A stretch of 64,000 bases of DNA from Paenibacillus xylanexedens (GTDB taxonomy: Bacteria > Bacillota > Bacilli > Paenibacillales > Paenibacillaceae), in assembly GCF_001908275.1 (NCBI RefSeq), contig NZ_CP018620.1, positions 6,510,001-6,574,000 of the forward strand, given 5' to 3'. The notes beneath the pieces were generated by a model. It did not search any database. It saw nothing but the letters and a program-made list of their open reading frames with translations, and was not told the DNA's origin. Positions 23,267-31,871 of the stretch are shown here, one piece after another; position 1 is the stretch's first letter; every line of letters starts with the position of its first letter. Both the position numbers and the translations under genes were made by a program.

Positions 23267-24553
23267 ATGACTTCCACCAGAACCGATTCTTCCAGCGAAC
23301 AACATCACGGGTCCCTCCTGCAGATGGTCCGTTCCATTCCGGGTGCTGCCCGGGAAATCTGGCGTGGCAAACAGGCTGCATGGCAAGCTTCTGCACAGCT
23401 TCGTCACCCATTGCGTGACATCGAGTGGGATACCGATACGGCAGCTACCTTACAGTCTGAGGTGGAGCGTTTGTTACCTACCAGCAACAAATCTTTTACA
23501 CGCACGGACCAGGTTCAAAGCGCACTCGTCTGCGAAGAAGATTGCATCATTCTGGAAGAGATTAAGACACTGACTCAGGAGCACAATCGGAGTAATATCA
23601 CCCGCACGACAGCCTATCTGGAATGTTATGAGCAATATCCCGAACTGCATTGGGCACTACTGGCCCATATGGTCTCTCGCAACGGCGGATATCACATGAC
23701 AGATCTTCAGAGTGACTTAATGCATAATCTACAGAATCAAAGCGATCGCGAGCATATGTATCGGCTGCTGGAGCGGTGCAATGCACTCATTTTCCAGGAT
23801 GCATATCCCCAGCTTCTGCTGTATATGAACAGTCGCCGGATCGGACGAAGCTGTTTCCATCTCTTGTCGCACTTTCACGTGTCGGCGTTTATGACGCCGT
23901 TTTGGGAACGCTTTTGGCTGGAACGTTGCAGTTCACTGCTCAGTGTGGCATTAATTATTAATGAGCAGAACTATATCGAGAGCCGGGTGGTGCAGCATCC
24001 TTATTTTCAAAAAGAAGCACTTTCCAAACCCGCATTCCATCTGCATAATCTGGCCGGTCTGAATCATATCGTCTTTCCTCTTGGACGGGGAGCAGGACTC
24101 GCAGGACGCGTCATTGAACATTTTGGCAAACTGGATGAGCGAATCATGTTTGGCAAAGGGCTATATGCCTTGTTGTTTGGCGTGGAGCAAGTACACACAC
24201 AAGTGTTGGAGTTCGCACGTTTGGTTCCCCATCGTGGCTCGCGCGCTGAATATTGGCCTGGCTTGTTTACCACTCGTGAAGACGAGGCGGGTGAATATAC
24301 ATTATACGCTCAGGCGTTACTGGATGAGGAATGGCTTCCAGAAGGGCAACGATTATATAGTCCTGAACTACTTTCCGTATGGGGGGACACGCCTTATGAA
24401 CCGATCACCAGACATGACTGGCTTCAGACTCGGGATAGTCTCGGTTATCTGACGGCACCGCGTCGGCCATGGCTGTTTGAGATGAGTCACGAACACCGGT
24501 ATGGCATGCTGAAAACGGCACTGGCTCATGATGCTAAAGCCATCACACACTAA
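23267..24553 (+). CDS. DUF2515 family protein (YppC-like)
   Basis: A 428-residue cytosolic protein with no signal peptide. Conserved-looking stretches include NRSNITRTTAYLECYEQYPELHWALLAHMVSRNGGYHMTD (residues about 110-150), LNHIVFPLGRG and the aromatic PWLFEMSHEHRYG near the C-terminus. This matches DUF2515 (Bacillus YppC). Function unknown. AAAGGA precedes the ATG at 23267; an upstream in-frame ATG at 23249 is also possible. Divergent from the thioredoxin gene. Confidence 0.82.
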   Translation: MTSTRTDSSSEQHHGSLLQMVRSIPGAAREIWRGKQAAWQASAQLRHPLRDIEWDTDTAATLQSEVERLLPTSNKSFTRTDQVQSALVCEEDCIILEEIKTLTQEHNRSNITRTTAYLECYEQYPELHWALLAHMVSRNGGYHMTDLQSDLMHNLQNQSDREHMYRLLERCNALIFQDAYPQLLLYMNSRRIGRSCFHLLSHFHVSAFMTPFWERFWLERCSSLLSVALIINEQNYIESRVVQHPYFQKEALSKPAFHLHNLAGLNHIVFPLGRGAGLAGRVIEHFGKLDERIMFGKGLYALLFGVEQVHTQVLEFARLVPHRGSRAEYWPGLFTTREDEAGEYTLYAQALLDEEWLPEGQRLYSPELLSVWGDTPYEPITRHDWLQTRDSLGYLTAPRRPWLFEMSHEHRYGMLKTALAHDAKAITH

Positions 24554-24664
24554 TGTTGAAGATTATATGGAGCAGGCAAAGACGGATGATGTGATATCCG
24601 ATGTACCGCTAATCCTCGCTTGCTGGGCTAATGTCGAGTTCAGTCGCTCAGCTCTCCTTAGCTA

Positions 24665-24703
24665 AACAAAAAGCCCTGTCTGCTTCAATAGCAGACAGAG
24701 CTT
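24665..24703 (-). terminator. Terminator of the MurJ-like gene
   Basis: AAGCTCTGTCTGCT...AGCAGACAGGGCTT followed by TTTTG on the minus strand. Confidence 0.85.
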
Positions 24704-24755
24704 GTATCCTATTTTCACAAAAAATTCTGGAGCATGGATGATGCTTTTTGCATTT

Positions 24756-26384
24756 TTAACCTCTTTGCCCAGCTCCACGTTGAAGACGCATAAGTGGACG
24801 AAGAATTTTTTGCAGAATACGGGGGTAACTGCCCAGCTCGTCCTTGCGCAGTACACGCAGCACAACCATGAGAACCAGATACACCACCACAACAAGCACA
24901 CCAACCACAAGGCAGGTAAGCAAGAAGGATACACGCGCTGGCAGGAACAGTCCAAAGATCGTATTGCCAATCCAGTTCGTTGCAAATCCTACACCTGCTG
25001 CAAGCAACACTGTAATGATAAATCCTTTCCAACGATCTCCCATGATGGAGAAATCAACGATTTTGCGAAGGACCCGCAGATTCAGGTAAGTGATAACCAG
25101 GAAACAAAGGGCCGTTGCAATAATGATGCCGTAAATGCCAAAGATCGGCGCCAGAATCAGACTTGCGATCAATTTGATCACAACACCTGCTGCGACACTG
25201 ATCATCGTAATCCGCGGTTTCCCTACCCCGAGCAAAATGGAGTTGGTGGTCATCATCGTAATCTGGAAAATGGTACCGAATGTTAACAAGGCAATGATCG
25301 GCGTTCCATCCAGATTGGTAAACAGCAATCCGTTAACCGAATATGCTGCCGCACAAAGTGCAATGACAATCGGCATACCTGTCAGAATCGAAATGCGCAA
25401 CGCAAGTGTAACCTGACTCTTCAGATGCGCTTCATCCTTGCGGGCAAATGCTGCCGATATGACAGGCACCAACGATTGACTCAAAGCGATAGCCAGAATC
25501 GGAGGAATACCCGCAATACTTTGGGCTTTCGCACCCAGGATCGCAAGTACACCAGTCGCTTCTTCGAGTCCGATCTGGCCACTAAGCAGTGGTACCACAA
25601 GGGATGAATCGATGAAGTTAATGGCTGGAACCGCAAGTGAAGACAGCACAATTGGAATAGACAGCTTAAAGATATCACTGTAGATACCTCGCATCGGTAA
25701 CTGCTCTGCACGCTCGTAATTCAATTGGGCCGCACGGTCGCTACGACGTAGCTTCAAGGTGAAGTACAGCATGACACCGAAGGCACCCACACTTCCTAAT
25801 ACCCCACCAAATGAAGCACCTGCAGCAATCGTCTGGTCATCATAATTCCATTGCAGCATGACATAAGCCACGATAATGGCTGTACCTACACGGGCGAACT
25901 GTTCAACAATCTGTGAAATACCACCCGCTGTCATGTTGCCGCGTCCTTGGAAATATCCACGCATCATCGCAATAGCCGGGAAAAGTAGTAACGCTGGAGC
26001 CAAGGCGCGAATGGCACTGACCGACTCCGGTACTTTGGACACATACGTAGCATAATAAGGTGCCGCGAACCACAACAAAGCAGACATGACTACCCCGGCC
26101 ACAGCGGCAAAGATCAGGGCTGCACGGTAGATCTGTTGGGCTTCACTCGCGCGTCCGAGCGCATAGCGTTCCGATACCATCTTACTAAGTGTACTCGGTA
26201 TGCCCGCCGTTGCTACAGTTAACAGCATTAAATATACCGTATTGGAGATGGTAAAAGATGCGTTACCGATATCGCCGAGGATATGCTCCAGCGGCACCCG
26301 TTGAACCAATCCGAGTACTCTTGCGATCAGTGCAGCGGCCGCCAGTATGAGCGTACCCCTAATGAATGTTTCTTTCTTAGACAA
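24756..26384 (-). CDS. murJ: MATE/MVF-family lipid II flippase-like protein (MurJ/SpoVB group)
   Basis: An integral membrane protein of 542 residues with about fourteen segments and a polysaccharide-biosynthesis C-terminal region. The N-terminus SKKETFIRGTLILAAAALIARVLG and MRGYFQGRGNM are typical of the Firmicute MurJ/YtgP and SpoVB group, which flip lipid-linked peptidoglycan precursors. Length favours YtgP/MurJ. The frame opens with a GTG, but the TTG at 26384 has AAGGGG seven bases before it. Followed by a terminator. Assignment as MurJ rather than SpoVB is inferred. Confidence 0.85.
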   Translation of the reverse strand: MSKKETFIRGTLILAAAALIARVLGLVQRVPLEHILGDIGNASFTISNTVYLMLLTVATAGIPSTLSKMVSERYALGRASEAQQIYRAALIFAAVAGVVMSALLWFAAPYYATYVSKVPESVSAIRALAPALLLFPAIAMMRGYFQGRGNMTAGGISQIVEQFARVGTAIIVAYVMLQWNYDDQTIAAGASFGGVLGSVGAFGVMLYFTLKLRRSDRAAQLNYERAEQLPMRGIYSDIFKLSIPIVLSSLAVPAINFIDSSLVVPLLSGQIGLEEATGVLAILGAKAQSIAGIPPILAIALSQSLVPVISAAFARKDEAHLKSQVTLALRISILTGMPIVIALCAAAYSVNGLLFTNLDGTPIIALLTFGTIFQITMMTTNSILLGVGKPRITMISVAAGVVIKLIASLILAPIFGIYGIIIATALCFLVITYLNLRVLRKIVDFSIMGDRWKGFIITVLLAAGVGFATNWIGNTIFGLFLPARVSFLLTCLVVGVLVVVVYLVLMVVLRVLRKDELGSYPRILQKILRPLMRLQRGAGQRG

Positions 26385-26445
26385 ACGAATTCCCCTTCTT
26401 TCCTCCACACCGGACGTGCATCCCGTTGAAGCTAATCCTGAACGT

Positions 26446-26937
26446 TTAGGCGAATCTTACCACCCAGATAATAAAGAGAACAATCATGACGATTTGCAAA
26501 ATAATTTTCATCACAGTACTCGTAAATAGCCCCACAACGGAACCAAATCCAACTTTCGACGCTTTGGAAGGTGAAGAACCTCCGATCAGTTCCCCGATAA
26601 ATGCACCGATAAATGGTCCCAGCACCAGTCCAAATGCCGGAATGACAAATGGGCCAATGATAACACCAATGGTACTCAGCGTTGTTGATAACTTGGAGCC
26701 ACCGAACTTCTTCACGCCCCATGCACTGACGACATAATCAGCCACAAACAACACAACAACAATCAGAATCTGAATGATCCAGAACCACACACCAAACGGA
26801 TCAAAGCTGAAGAACCAGCCGTAGACCAGAAACGCGAAGAAAATCGCTACAGCACCAGGCAGTATGGGATATACCGTTCCAGCCATCCCCACTGCAAACA
26901 GCAGCACAATTAAAATCCAGGCAACGGTTGCGAGCAA
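26446..26937 (-). CDS. DUF456 family membrane protein (YqgC-like)
   Basis: A 163-residue hydrophobic protein with four to five membrane segments and Gly-rich helices (GPFIGAFIGELIGG). The N-terminal MAGTVYPILPG is the DUF456 signature. Function unknown. It starts at a TTG three bases after the stop of the HAD gene; GGGGGAG in the end of that gene provides the ribosome site, so the two are translationally linked. Confidence 0.88.
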   Translation of the reverse strand: MLATVAWILIVLLFAVGMAGTVYPILPGAVAIFFAFLVYGWFFSFDPFGVWFWIIQILIVVVLFVADYVVSAWGVKKFGGSKLSTTLSTIGVIIGPFVIPAFGLVLGPFIGAFIGELIGGSSPSKASKVGFGSVVGLFTSTVMKIILQIVMIVLFIIWVVRFA

Positions 26938-26940
26938 AGG

Positions 26941-27690
26941 TTACTCCCCCTTCAAAATATGTTCACGGATCACTTCGACGATGCCGTCTTCATTGTTACT
27001 CGCTACGATCAGATCAGCCACTTCCTTCACCTGCTCCTGCGCATTACCCATCGCTACACCAAGACCCACGGCCTCAATGACAGCCAGATCATTCAAACTG
27101 TCTCCGACAGCAACAACTTCGGACATCTCGATGCCCAGCAGCTTGCAGACTTCAGCTACACCACTGGCTTTGGATACGCCGGCAGGGTTGATCTCAATAT
27201 TAACGGGTGAGGAGTTGGTCATTTGCAGACCGCCCATTTGTTGCAGTTCCATCATGATCTGGTGACGCACTTCATCCACTTCCGTATTGAAGCCGAATTT
27301 CAACCATTCCAGACCTTCAATATTGTCCGTCCAGCGGTCACGATTGAAGAGTTCTTCCACGGAGTATGCCCAGTACCAGCTGTTATATTTCTCACCAATC
27401 TCCTGCATTTGGCGAATCAATGCCGGGTCCATCAGATGACGCATATGCAGATCATGTGGTGCTTTCCAGACCTCACTACCGTTAACGGTAACCATCGGTG
27501 TCTCCAGTCCAAGTTGGACAGCATAAGGCATCGCGTGGAATACGGCTCTTCCCGTAGAAAGGCACACATGTACACCCCGACGAATGGCAATTTGAATCCA
27601 CTTGGCGGTCTCCTGTGTAATTTCATGATTATCGTTAAGTAATGTTCCATCCATATCCAATGCAAGCAATTTGTATTTCAGTTCACTCAT
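26941..27690 (-). CDS. Cof-type HAD-IIB sugar phosphatase
   Basis: A 249-residue phosphatase of the haloacid dehalogenase superfamily. Motif I LALDMDGTLL with nucleophile Asp12 and Asp14, motif II LSTGR, motif III Lys in SKASG, motif IV VGDSLNDLAV. The type IIB cap lies between motifs II and III. Such enzymes hydrolyse sugar or cofactor phosphates in the cytosol; the substrate cannot be read. First gene of a pair with the DUF456 gene. Confidence 0.92.
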   Translation of the reverse strand: MSELKYKLLALDMDGTLLNDNHEITQETAKWIQIAIRRGVHVCLSTGRAVFHAMPYAVQLGLETPMVTVNGSEVWKAPHDLHMRHLMDPALIRQMQEIGEKYNSWYWAYSVEELFNRDRWTDNIEGLEWLKFGFNTEVDEVRHQIMMELQQMGGLQMTNSSPVNIEINPAGVSKASGVAEVCKLLGIEMSEVVAVGDSLNDLAVIEAVGLGVAMGNAQEQVKEVADLIVASNNEDGIVEVIREHILKGE

Positions 27691-28002
27691 ACAGTAGTTC
27701 CTCCTAAGTTGTCTCTCTATTTCTCCCTAATTTTAAACATTCTCTCACAACAAGATCGCCCGGCACCCGTAACAACGGACGCTCCGGACGTCACAGCTAA
27801 CGACATTTTACCACAGATCATCTGTATGCAACAAAATAACCCGTAATCGGCAGGATGACGCTACATTATCAATTTATATTGCATATGTTATATCCGGTTG
27901 CCCTTGTCAAAGTAATACGACCAGACACGCAAAAAAACCGCCTGCGATGCAGACGGCTTCTTATAATTTTATTTATTCACCTGTTATTCACTTAAACTTC
28001 CA
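27691..28002. other. Gene-free spacer
   Basis: Holds the promoter side of the HAD gene and, at its right end, the terminator of the mnt operon (27931-27961). Nothing else supportable was seen. Confidence 0.5.
27931..27961 (-). terminator. Terminator of the mntABCD operon
   Basis: AGCCGTCTGC-ATC-GCAGGCGGTTTTTTT on the minus strand, 42 bases after the last permease gene. Confidence 0.9.
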
Positions 28003-28875
28003 TTACCTTGCCGCGAATTTGCGACGAGCGTAACGGAATACAATGCCATGTTTCGGTGACAGCAACAGTGCAAGAACAAACAAAATTCCAGCAACAGCTA
28101 CCATACAGCCCGCAATGGAAGCATCCAGGGCGTATGCCATGATGTAACCTCCAACCGAGGATGCTGCTCCGATTAGGACGGCATACAGAATCATTTTGCC
28201 CAGACGATCTGTGAGCAGGTAAGCCGTTGCCGCAGGTACAATCAACATGCCCACAACGAGAATCGAACCAACACTCTCAAATGAAGCTACGGACGTCATC
28301 GAAACGAGTCCCATGAGCAGATAGTGGAACAACACTACTGGAATGCCGCAGGCCGCAGCCAGCGCCGGATCGAAGGCACATAACTTGAACTGTTTGTAGA
28401 ACAGCCCAATGACGACGAGGATGACTAGTAAAGTGATACCTAGCATCCAGACCGCCCTCGGCCCGACATCCGTACCCCCAAGGGTTAGCGTATCCCACTG
28501 TACATAAGCGATCTCACCGAACAAAACACAGTCCAGATCCAGATCAATATGCTGGGCGTTCAGACTAATCAGAATGACCCCTACTGCGAAGAGTGCTGTG
28601 AACACAATTCCGATCGAGGCATCAGACGAGAGTCCTCCCGCCTGCAAACTCTGTATGAAGAACACCGTCAGTAGTCCAAACACCGTTGCACCAAGTAGCA
28701 TCCACAATGAATCTCTGGAACCGCTCCACAGGAAAGCAATCGCAATACCAGGGAGAACCGCATGGCTGATCGCATCACCGACCAGAGCCATTCGCCGCAG
28801 AATCAGAAAACAACCGAGGATGGCGCAGGCGGAAGAAACCAATACGGCCGTTAAGATAATCCAAAACGTTGCCAT
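28003..28875 (-). CDS. mntD: Manganese ABC transporter permease (second)
   Basis: A 290-residue ABC-3 family permease with eight or so membrane segments. It contains GDAISHAVLPGIAIAF near residue 31 and FDPALAAACGIP before the C-terminal half, both typical of Zn/Mn permeases. Two different permease genes after one ATPase and one binding protein match the Bacillus mntABCD order. Its ATG overlaps the stop of mntC by one base. Confidence 0.92.
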   Translation of the reverse strand: MATFWIILTAVLVSSACAILGCFLILRRMALVGDAISHAVLPGIAIAFLWSGSRDSLWMLLGATVFGLLTVFFIQSLQAGGLSSDASIGIVFTALFAVGVILISLNAQHIDLDLDCVLFGEIAYVQWDTLTLGGTDVGPRAVWMLGITLLVILVVIGLFYKQFKLCAFDPALAAACGIPVVLFHYLLMGLVSMTSVASFESVGSILVVGMLIVPAATAYLLTDRLGKMILYAVLIGAASSVGGYIMAYALDASIAGCMVAVAGILFVLALLLSPKHGIVFRYARRKFAAR

Positions 28876-29834
28876 TACATCTCCCCCCGTTCCTGCTGAT
28901 TTCGTTGTGTGGCGAGAGTCTGGAGTGTAGCCCGCTCTTCACGCATATACGCCGATTTTGCCTGAATACTACGCAAACGTCGAGCTAATAATCCACGACG
29001 CGGAGCCAGTAAGGCTGACCCGGCAAACAACACCGTAGCCGCAAGAACGGTTACAGGTCCTGTCGGCAGATTAGGTACAAGCGTACTGAAGATAGTCCCT
29101 GTTGCACCACTCAATGCACCAAATATGCCAGCCAATACCACCATCAGTGCGAGTGAGTCGGTCCAGCAACGTGCCGCTGCTGCTGGGGTTACCAGCAAGG
29201 CCGCAACAAGCACGACACCAACGGCTTGTATTCCGGCCACCACCGCGATTACCGTTAAGAGCAGGATGAGCTGCTCCAACATGGCAACTGGCAGACCCAT
29301 ACCTCTTGCAAAGCCTGGGTCAAAACTCACCAGTTTGAATTCCTTGAACCAGGCAAGACAGGCAATCAGTAATACGAGACATACGCCACCCATGACATAC
29401 ACATCCGTCATGACCATGGATGCCGCCTGCCCAAACAAATATTTATCGAGTCCGCTTTGACTTCCGCTCGCCCCATGCTGGATGCGCGTCAGCATCACTA
29501 CACCAACCCCGAAAAAGACGGTCAGCACAATTCCCATCGCCGCATCCTGCTTGATTCGGGAGTAGCGCGTAATCCACGAGATTCCGAAGGTAGCAACAAT
29601 GCCAGCCACCAGAGCACCGAACAGGAACAATCCGACCGACTTCGTTTCCGTCAACATAAATGCAATACAGATCCCGGGCAGAGCAGCATGAGCGAGGGTA
29701 TCCCCCATCAGGCTCTGCTTGCGAAGAAAGGTGAAGGAGCCAATAATTCCGCTACTGAATCCCAGCAACAGACAGCCAAGTAATATCCAACGTGTATTGG
29801 GGTCAGATAAGATGGCAACGATCCAGTTCCACAT
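28875..29834 (-). CDS. mntC: Manganese ABC transporter permease (first)
   Basis: A 319-residue ABC-3 family permease. GDTLAHAALPGICIAF and FDPGFARGMGLP are the family motifs; about eight membrane segments, then a basic cytoplasmic tail (RRLRSIQAK). Probably pairs with the next permease in a heterodimer. Starts four bases after mntB. Confidence 0.92.
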   Translation of the reverse strand: MWNWIVAILSDPNTRWILLGCLLLGFSSGIIGSFTFLRKQSLMGDTLAHAALPGICIAFMLTETKSVGLFLFGALVAGIVATFGISWITRYSRIKQDAAMGIVLTVFFGVGVVMLTRIQHGASGSQSGLDKYLFGQAASMVMTDVYVMGGVCLVLLIACLAWFKEFKLVSFDPGFARGMGLPVAMLEQLILLLTVIAVVAGIQAVGVVLVAALLVTPAAAARCWTDSLALMVVLAGIFGALSGATGTIFSTLVPNLPTGPVTVLAATVLFAGSALLAPRRGLLARRLRSIQAKSAYMREERATLQTLATQRNQQERGEM

Positions 29835-29837
29835 GCA

Positions 29838-30659
29838 CTACACCTGGCCTTTCTCCGTCCGGCTTCCGATCATCGCAATCCGGCCTCCGTACGTCTCTTG
29901 CAATGTATCCGGTACAAATACTTCACTTGTCGGCCCACCTGCCACCAGTCGTCCATTGAGCAGCAGCACATGGTCGAAGTATTCCTCGACTGTCGCCAGA
30001 TCATGGTGAACAACCAGTACCGTCTTGCCTTGTTTCTTCAACTGTTCCAAAAGCGAAATGATCGCTTTCTCCGTGGTGGCATCGACACCTGCAAATGGCT
30101 CATCCATGAAATACAGATCCGCGTCTTGCACGAGTGCCCGCGCCAGAAAGACACGTTGCTGCTGTCCACCGGACAGCTGACTGATCTGGCGGTACATGTA
30201 ATCACCCATGCCGACTTGCTCCAGGCAGTGTGCCGCCAGGTCTCGCTCCTTTTTCCCCGGACGACGGAACCATCCTAGATGACCATACCGTCCCATCATC
30301 ACCACATCGAGTGCATGCGTTGGAAAATCCCAGTCCACCGATTCCCGTTGGGGCACATAACCGATGCGGCGACGTTGTTCCCTGTACGATTGTCCAAAGA
30401 TCCGTACCTCTCCATGCATCTTCGGTACGAGTCCCAGAACCGCTTTGATCAGGGTGGATTTTCCTGCACCATTTGGTCCGAGAATTCCGATGAGCTGTCC
30501 TTCCGGAATATCGAAGGATACGCTGCTAAGCACAGGCTTTTTGTGATATGCAACAGCCAGATCCCTCACACTAAGAGGAGCCGATGTTGGCTGCGTTCCC
30601 TGCAAGTGACTGTTGTTCAGTTTCGTAGGAGTTTGTTCCAATAAAGTTGTATCTTCCAT
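29838..30659 (-). CDS. mntB: Manganese ABC transporter ATP-binding protein
   Basis: A 273-residue ATPase energising manganese import. Walker A GPNGAGKST, Q-loop YVPQR, signature LSGGQQQR, Walker B DLYFMDEPFAGVD, H-loop VVHHDL. The Phe in EPFAG is usual for metal-type ABC importers. The first 25 residues form a polar extension. GAGAGGAG precedes the ATG. It lies 31 bases after mntA. Confidence 0.93.
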   Translation of the reverse strand: MEDTTLLEQTPTKLNNSHLQGTQPTSAPLSVRDLAVAYHKKPVLSSVSFDIPEGQLIGILGPNGAGKSTLIKAVLGLVPKMHGEVRIFGQSYREQRRRIGYVPQRESVDWDFPTHALDVVMMGRYGHLGWFRRPGKKERDLAAHCLEQVGMGDYMYRQISQLSGGQQQRVFLARALVQDADLYFMDEPFAGVDATTEKAIISLLEQLKKQGKTVLVVHHDLATVEEYFDHVLLLNGRLVAGGPTSEVFVPDTLQETYGGRIAMIGSRTEKGQV

Positions 30660-30690
30660 AATCCTGTAACTCCTCTCTTCATGTGATTCA

Positions 30691-31641
30691 TTATTTCAGG
30701 GCTTCTACAATCGTCTCAACATTATGGCGAATCATACCGATGTATGTGCCTTCTTCCGTTCCCTCAGCCCCCATGGCATCCGAGAACAGTTCTCCACCAA
30801 TGCTGACTGTATGTCCTTTTTGAGCTGCTCCAGCAATGATGGCTTCCATCGCTTTTGCGGGTACACTCGATTCAACAAATACTGCTTTGATATGGTTATC
30901 TACGAGATAATCCCGCAGTTCGCTAACATCTTTTGCTCCGTATTCGGCTGCTGTACTGATGCCCTGAAGCCCCATCACTTTCATGCCATATGCCTGCCCG
31001 AAATATCCAAATGCATCATGCGCCGTAACCAATACCCGGCTTGCTTCCGGAATCTCCAGAATCTTCTCACGCACCTCGGCATCCAGTACTTCGAGCTTCG
31101 CCAGATACGCCTCTGCCTGAGCCTTGTATTCTTCAGCATGGTCCGGGTCCGCCTCCACGAGCGTATCGCGTACGGCTTCTGCCGCATGCATCCAGTGGCT
31201 GACGTTAAACCAGACGTGTGGATCATATTCGGTGCCGCCTGTATCTTTGCCTGAGTGTAACTCCTCGACTGGAATAGTCTCTGTAACAGCAGTAACCAGC
31301 TTGCTTGAGGACATTTTCTCCAAAATGTCTGTCATTTTGCCTTCAAGATGCAGTCCATTATAAAAAATGACTTTTGCTTGTTCCAGCTTGCGAATATCAC
31401 CTTGGGATGCCTTGTACAAGTGGGGATCAACTCCTGGGCCCATTAGCCCGGTAACATCAACATATGCCCCGCCTACCTCACGTGCTACGTCAGCGATCAT
31501 TCCCGTTGTAGCGGTTACTTGCAGCTTGCCACCACTGCTTGTCTCTGCATCACTGGAACATGCCGTAAGTACAACAACCAGAACCAGAGCCGCTAGCGTG
31601 ATGAACCCCCTCTGAATACTCCTCATTTTCACCATTAACAA
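30691..31641 (-). CDS. mntA: Manganese-binding lipoprotein (ZnuA/PsaA family)
   Basis: Extracytoplasmic metal-binding lipoprotein of about 316 residues. Signal with lipobox LTAC. Metal ligands fit the cluster A-I family: His in GVDPHLYKAS, His in EYDPHVWFNV, His/Glu near AHDAFGYFG and Asp in FSDAMG. There is no His-rich loop, which is typical of Zn-specific ZnuA, so manganese is favoured. Start: a TTG at 31641 is best placed after AAAGGGG; an ATG at 31635 is the alternative. First gene of the operon, with an MntR-like box upstream. Confidence 0.92.
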   Translation of the reverse strand: MLMVKMRSIQRGFITLAALVLVVVLTACSSDAETSSGGKLQVTATTGMIADVAREVGGAYVDVTGLMGPGVDPHLYKASQGDIRKLEQAKVIFYNGLHLEGKMTDILEKMSSSKLVTAVTETIPVEELHSGKDTGGTEYDPHVWFNVSHWMHAAEAVRDTLVEADPDHAEEYKAQAEAYLAKLEVLDAEVREKILEIPEASRVLVTAHDAFGYFGQAYGMKVMGLQGISTAAEYGAKDVSELRDYLVDNHIKAVFVESSVPAKAMEAIIAGAAQKGHTVSIGGELFSDAMGAEGTEEGTYIGMIRHNVETIVEALK

Positions 31642-31727
31642 TTCAACCGTCCCCTTTCCCTCTCCTAAAATACTTGTCTGCATCTAATTTTGTTGTACAA
31701 GGTATTAAGTTTTAATCAAGACTAATA

Positions 31728-31748
31728 ATGTTTCCCTTGTGCAAATTT
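31728..31748 (-). promoter_or_regulatory. MntR-like operator of mntABCD
   Basis: On the minus strand AAATTTGCACAAGGGAAACAT, about 90 bases before the mntA start. It resembles the MntR box of Bacillus mnt promoters (TTTGC-n5-GGAAAC pattern). Predicted to repress the operon when manganese is plentiful. Confidence 0.65.
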
Positions 31749-31759
31749 TATCCGAAGCC

Positions 31760-31792
31760 AAAAAAAAAGGCAAGGGATTATTTCCCCTGCCT
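31760..31792 (-). terminator. Terminator of the downstream PBP gene
   Basis: GGCAGGGGAAATAATCCCTTGCC followed by nine T on the minus strand. Confidence 0.85.
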
Positions 31793-31871
31793 GTCCAAAT
31801 ATTTTTAATTCACTTCATTAACTTTCTGGTCACGATGGTAAAAGAGCCAAGTTCCGCGAGGTTCTTTTGCA

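Noticed and set aside
25425..25607. Antisense frames within the MurJ-like gene
   Set aside because: Shadows of a long coding sequence with clear family features.
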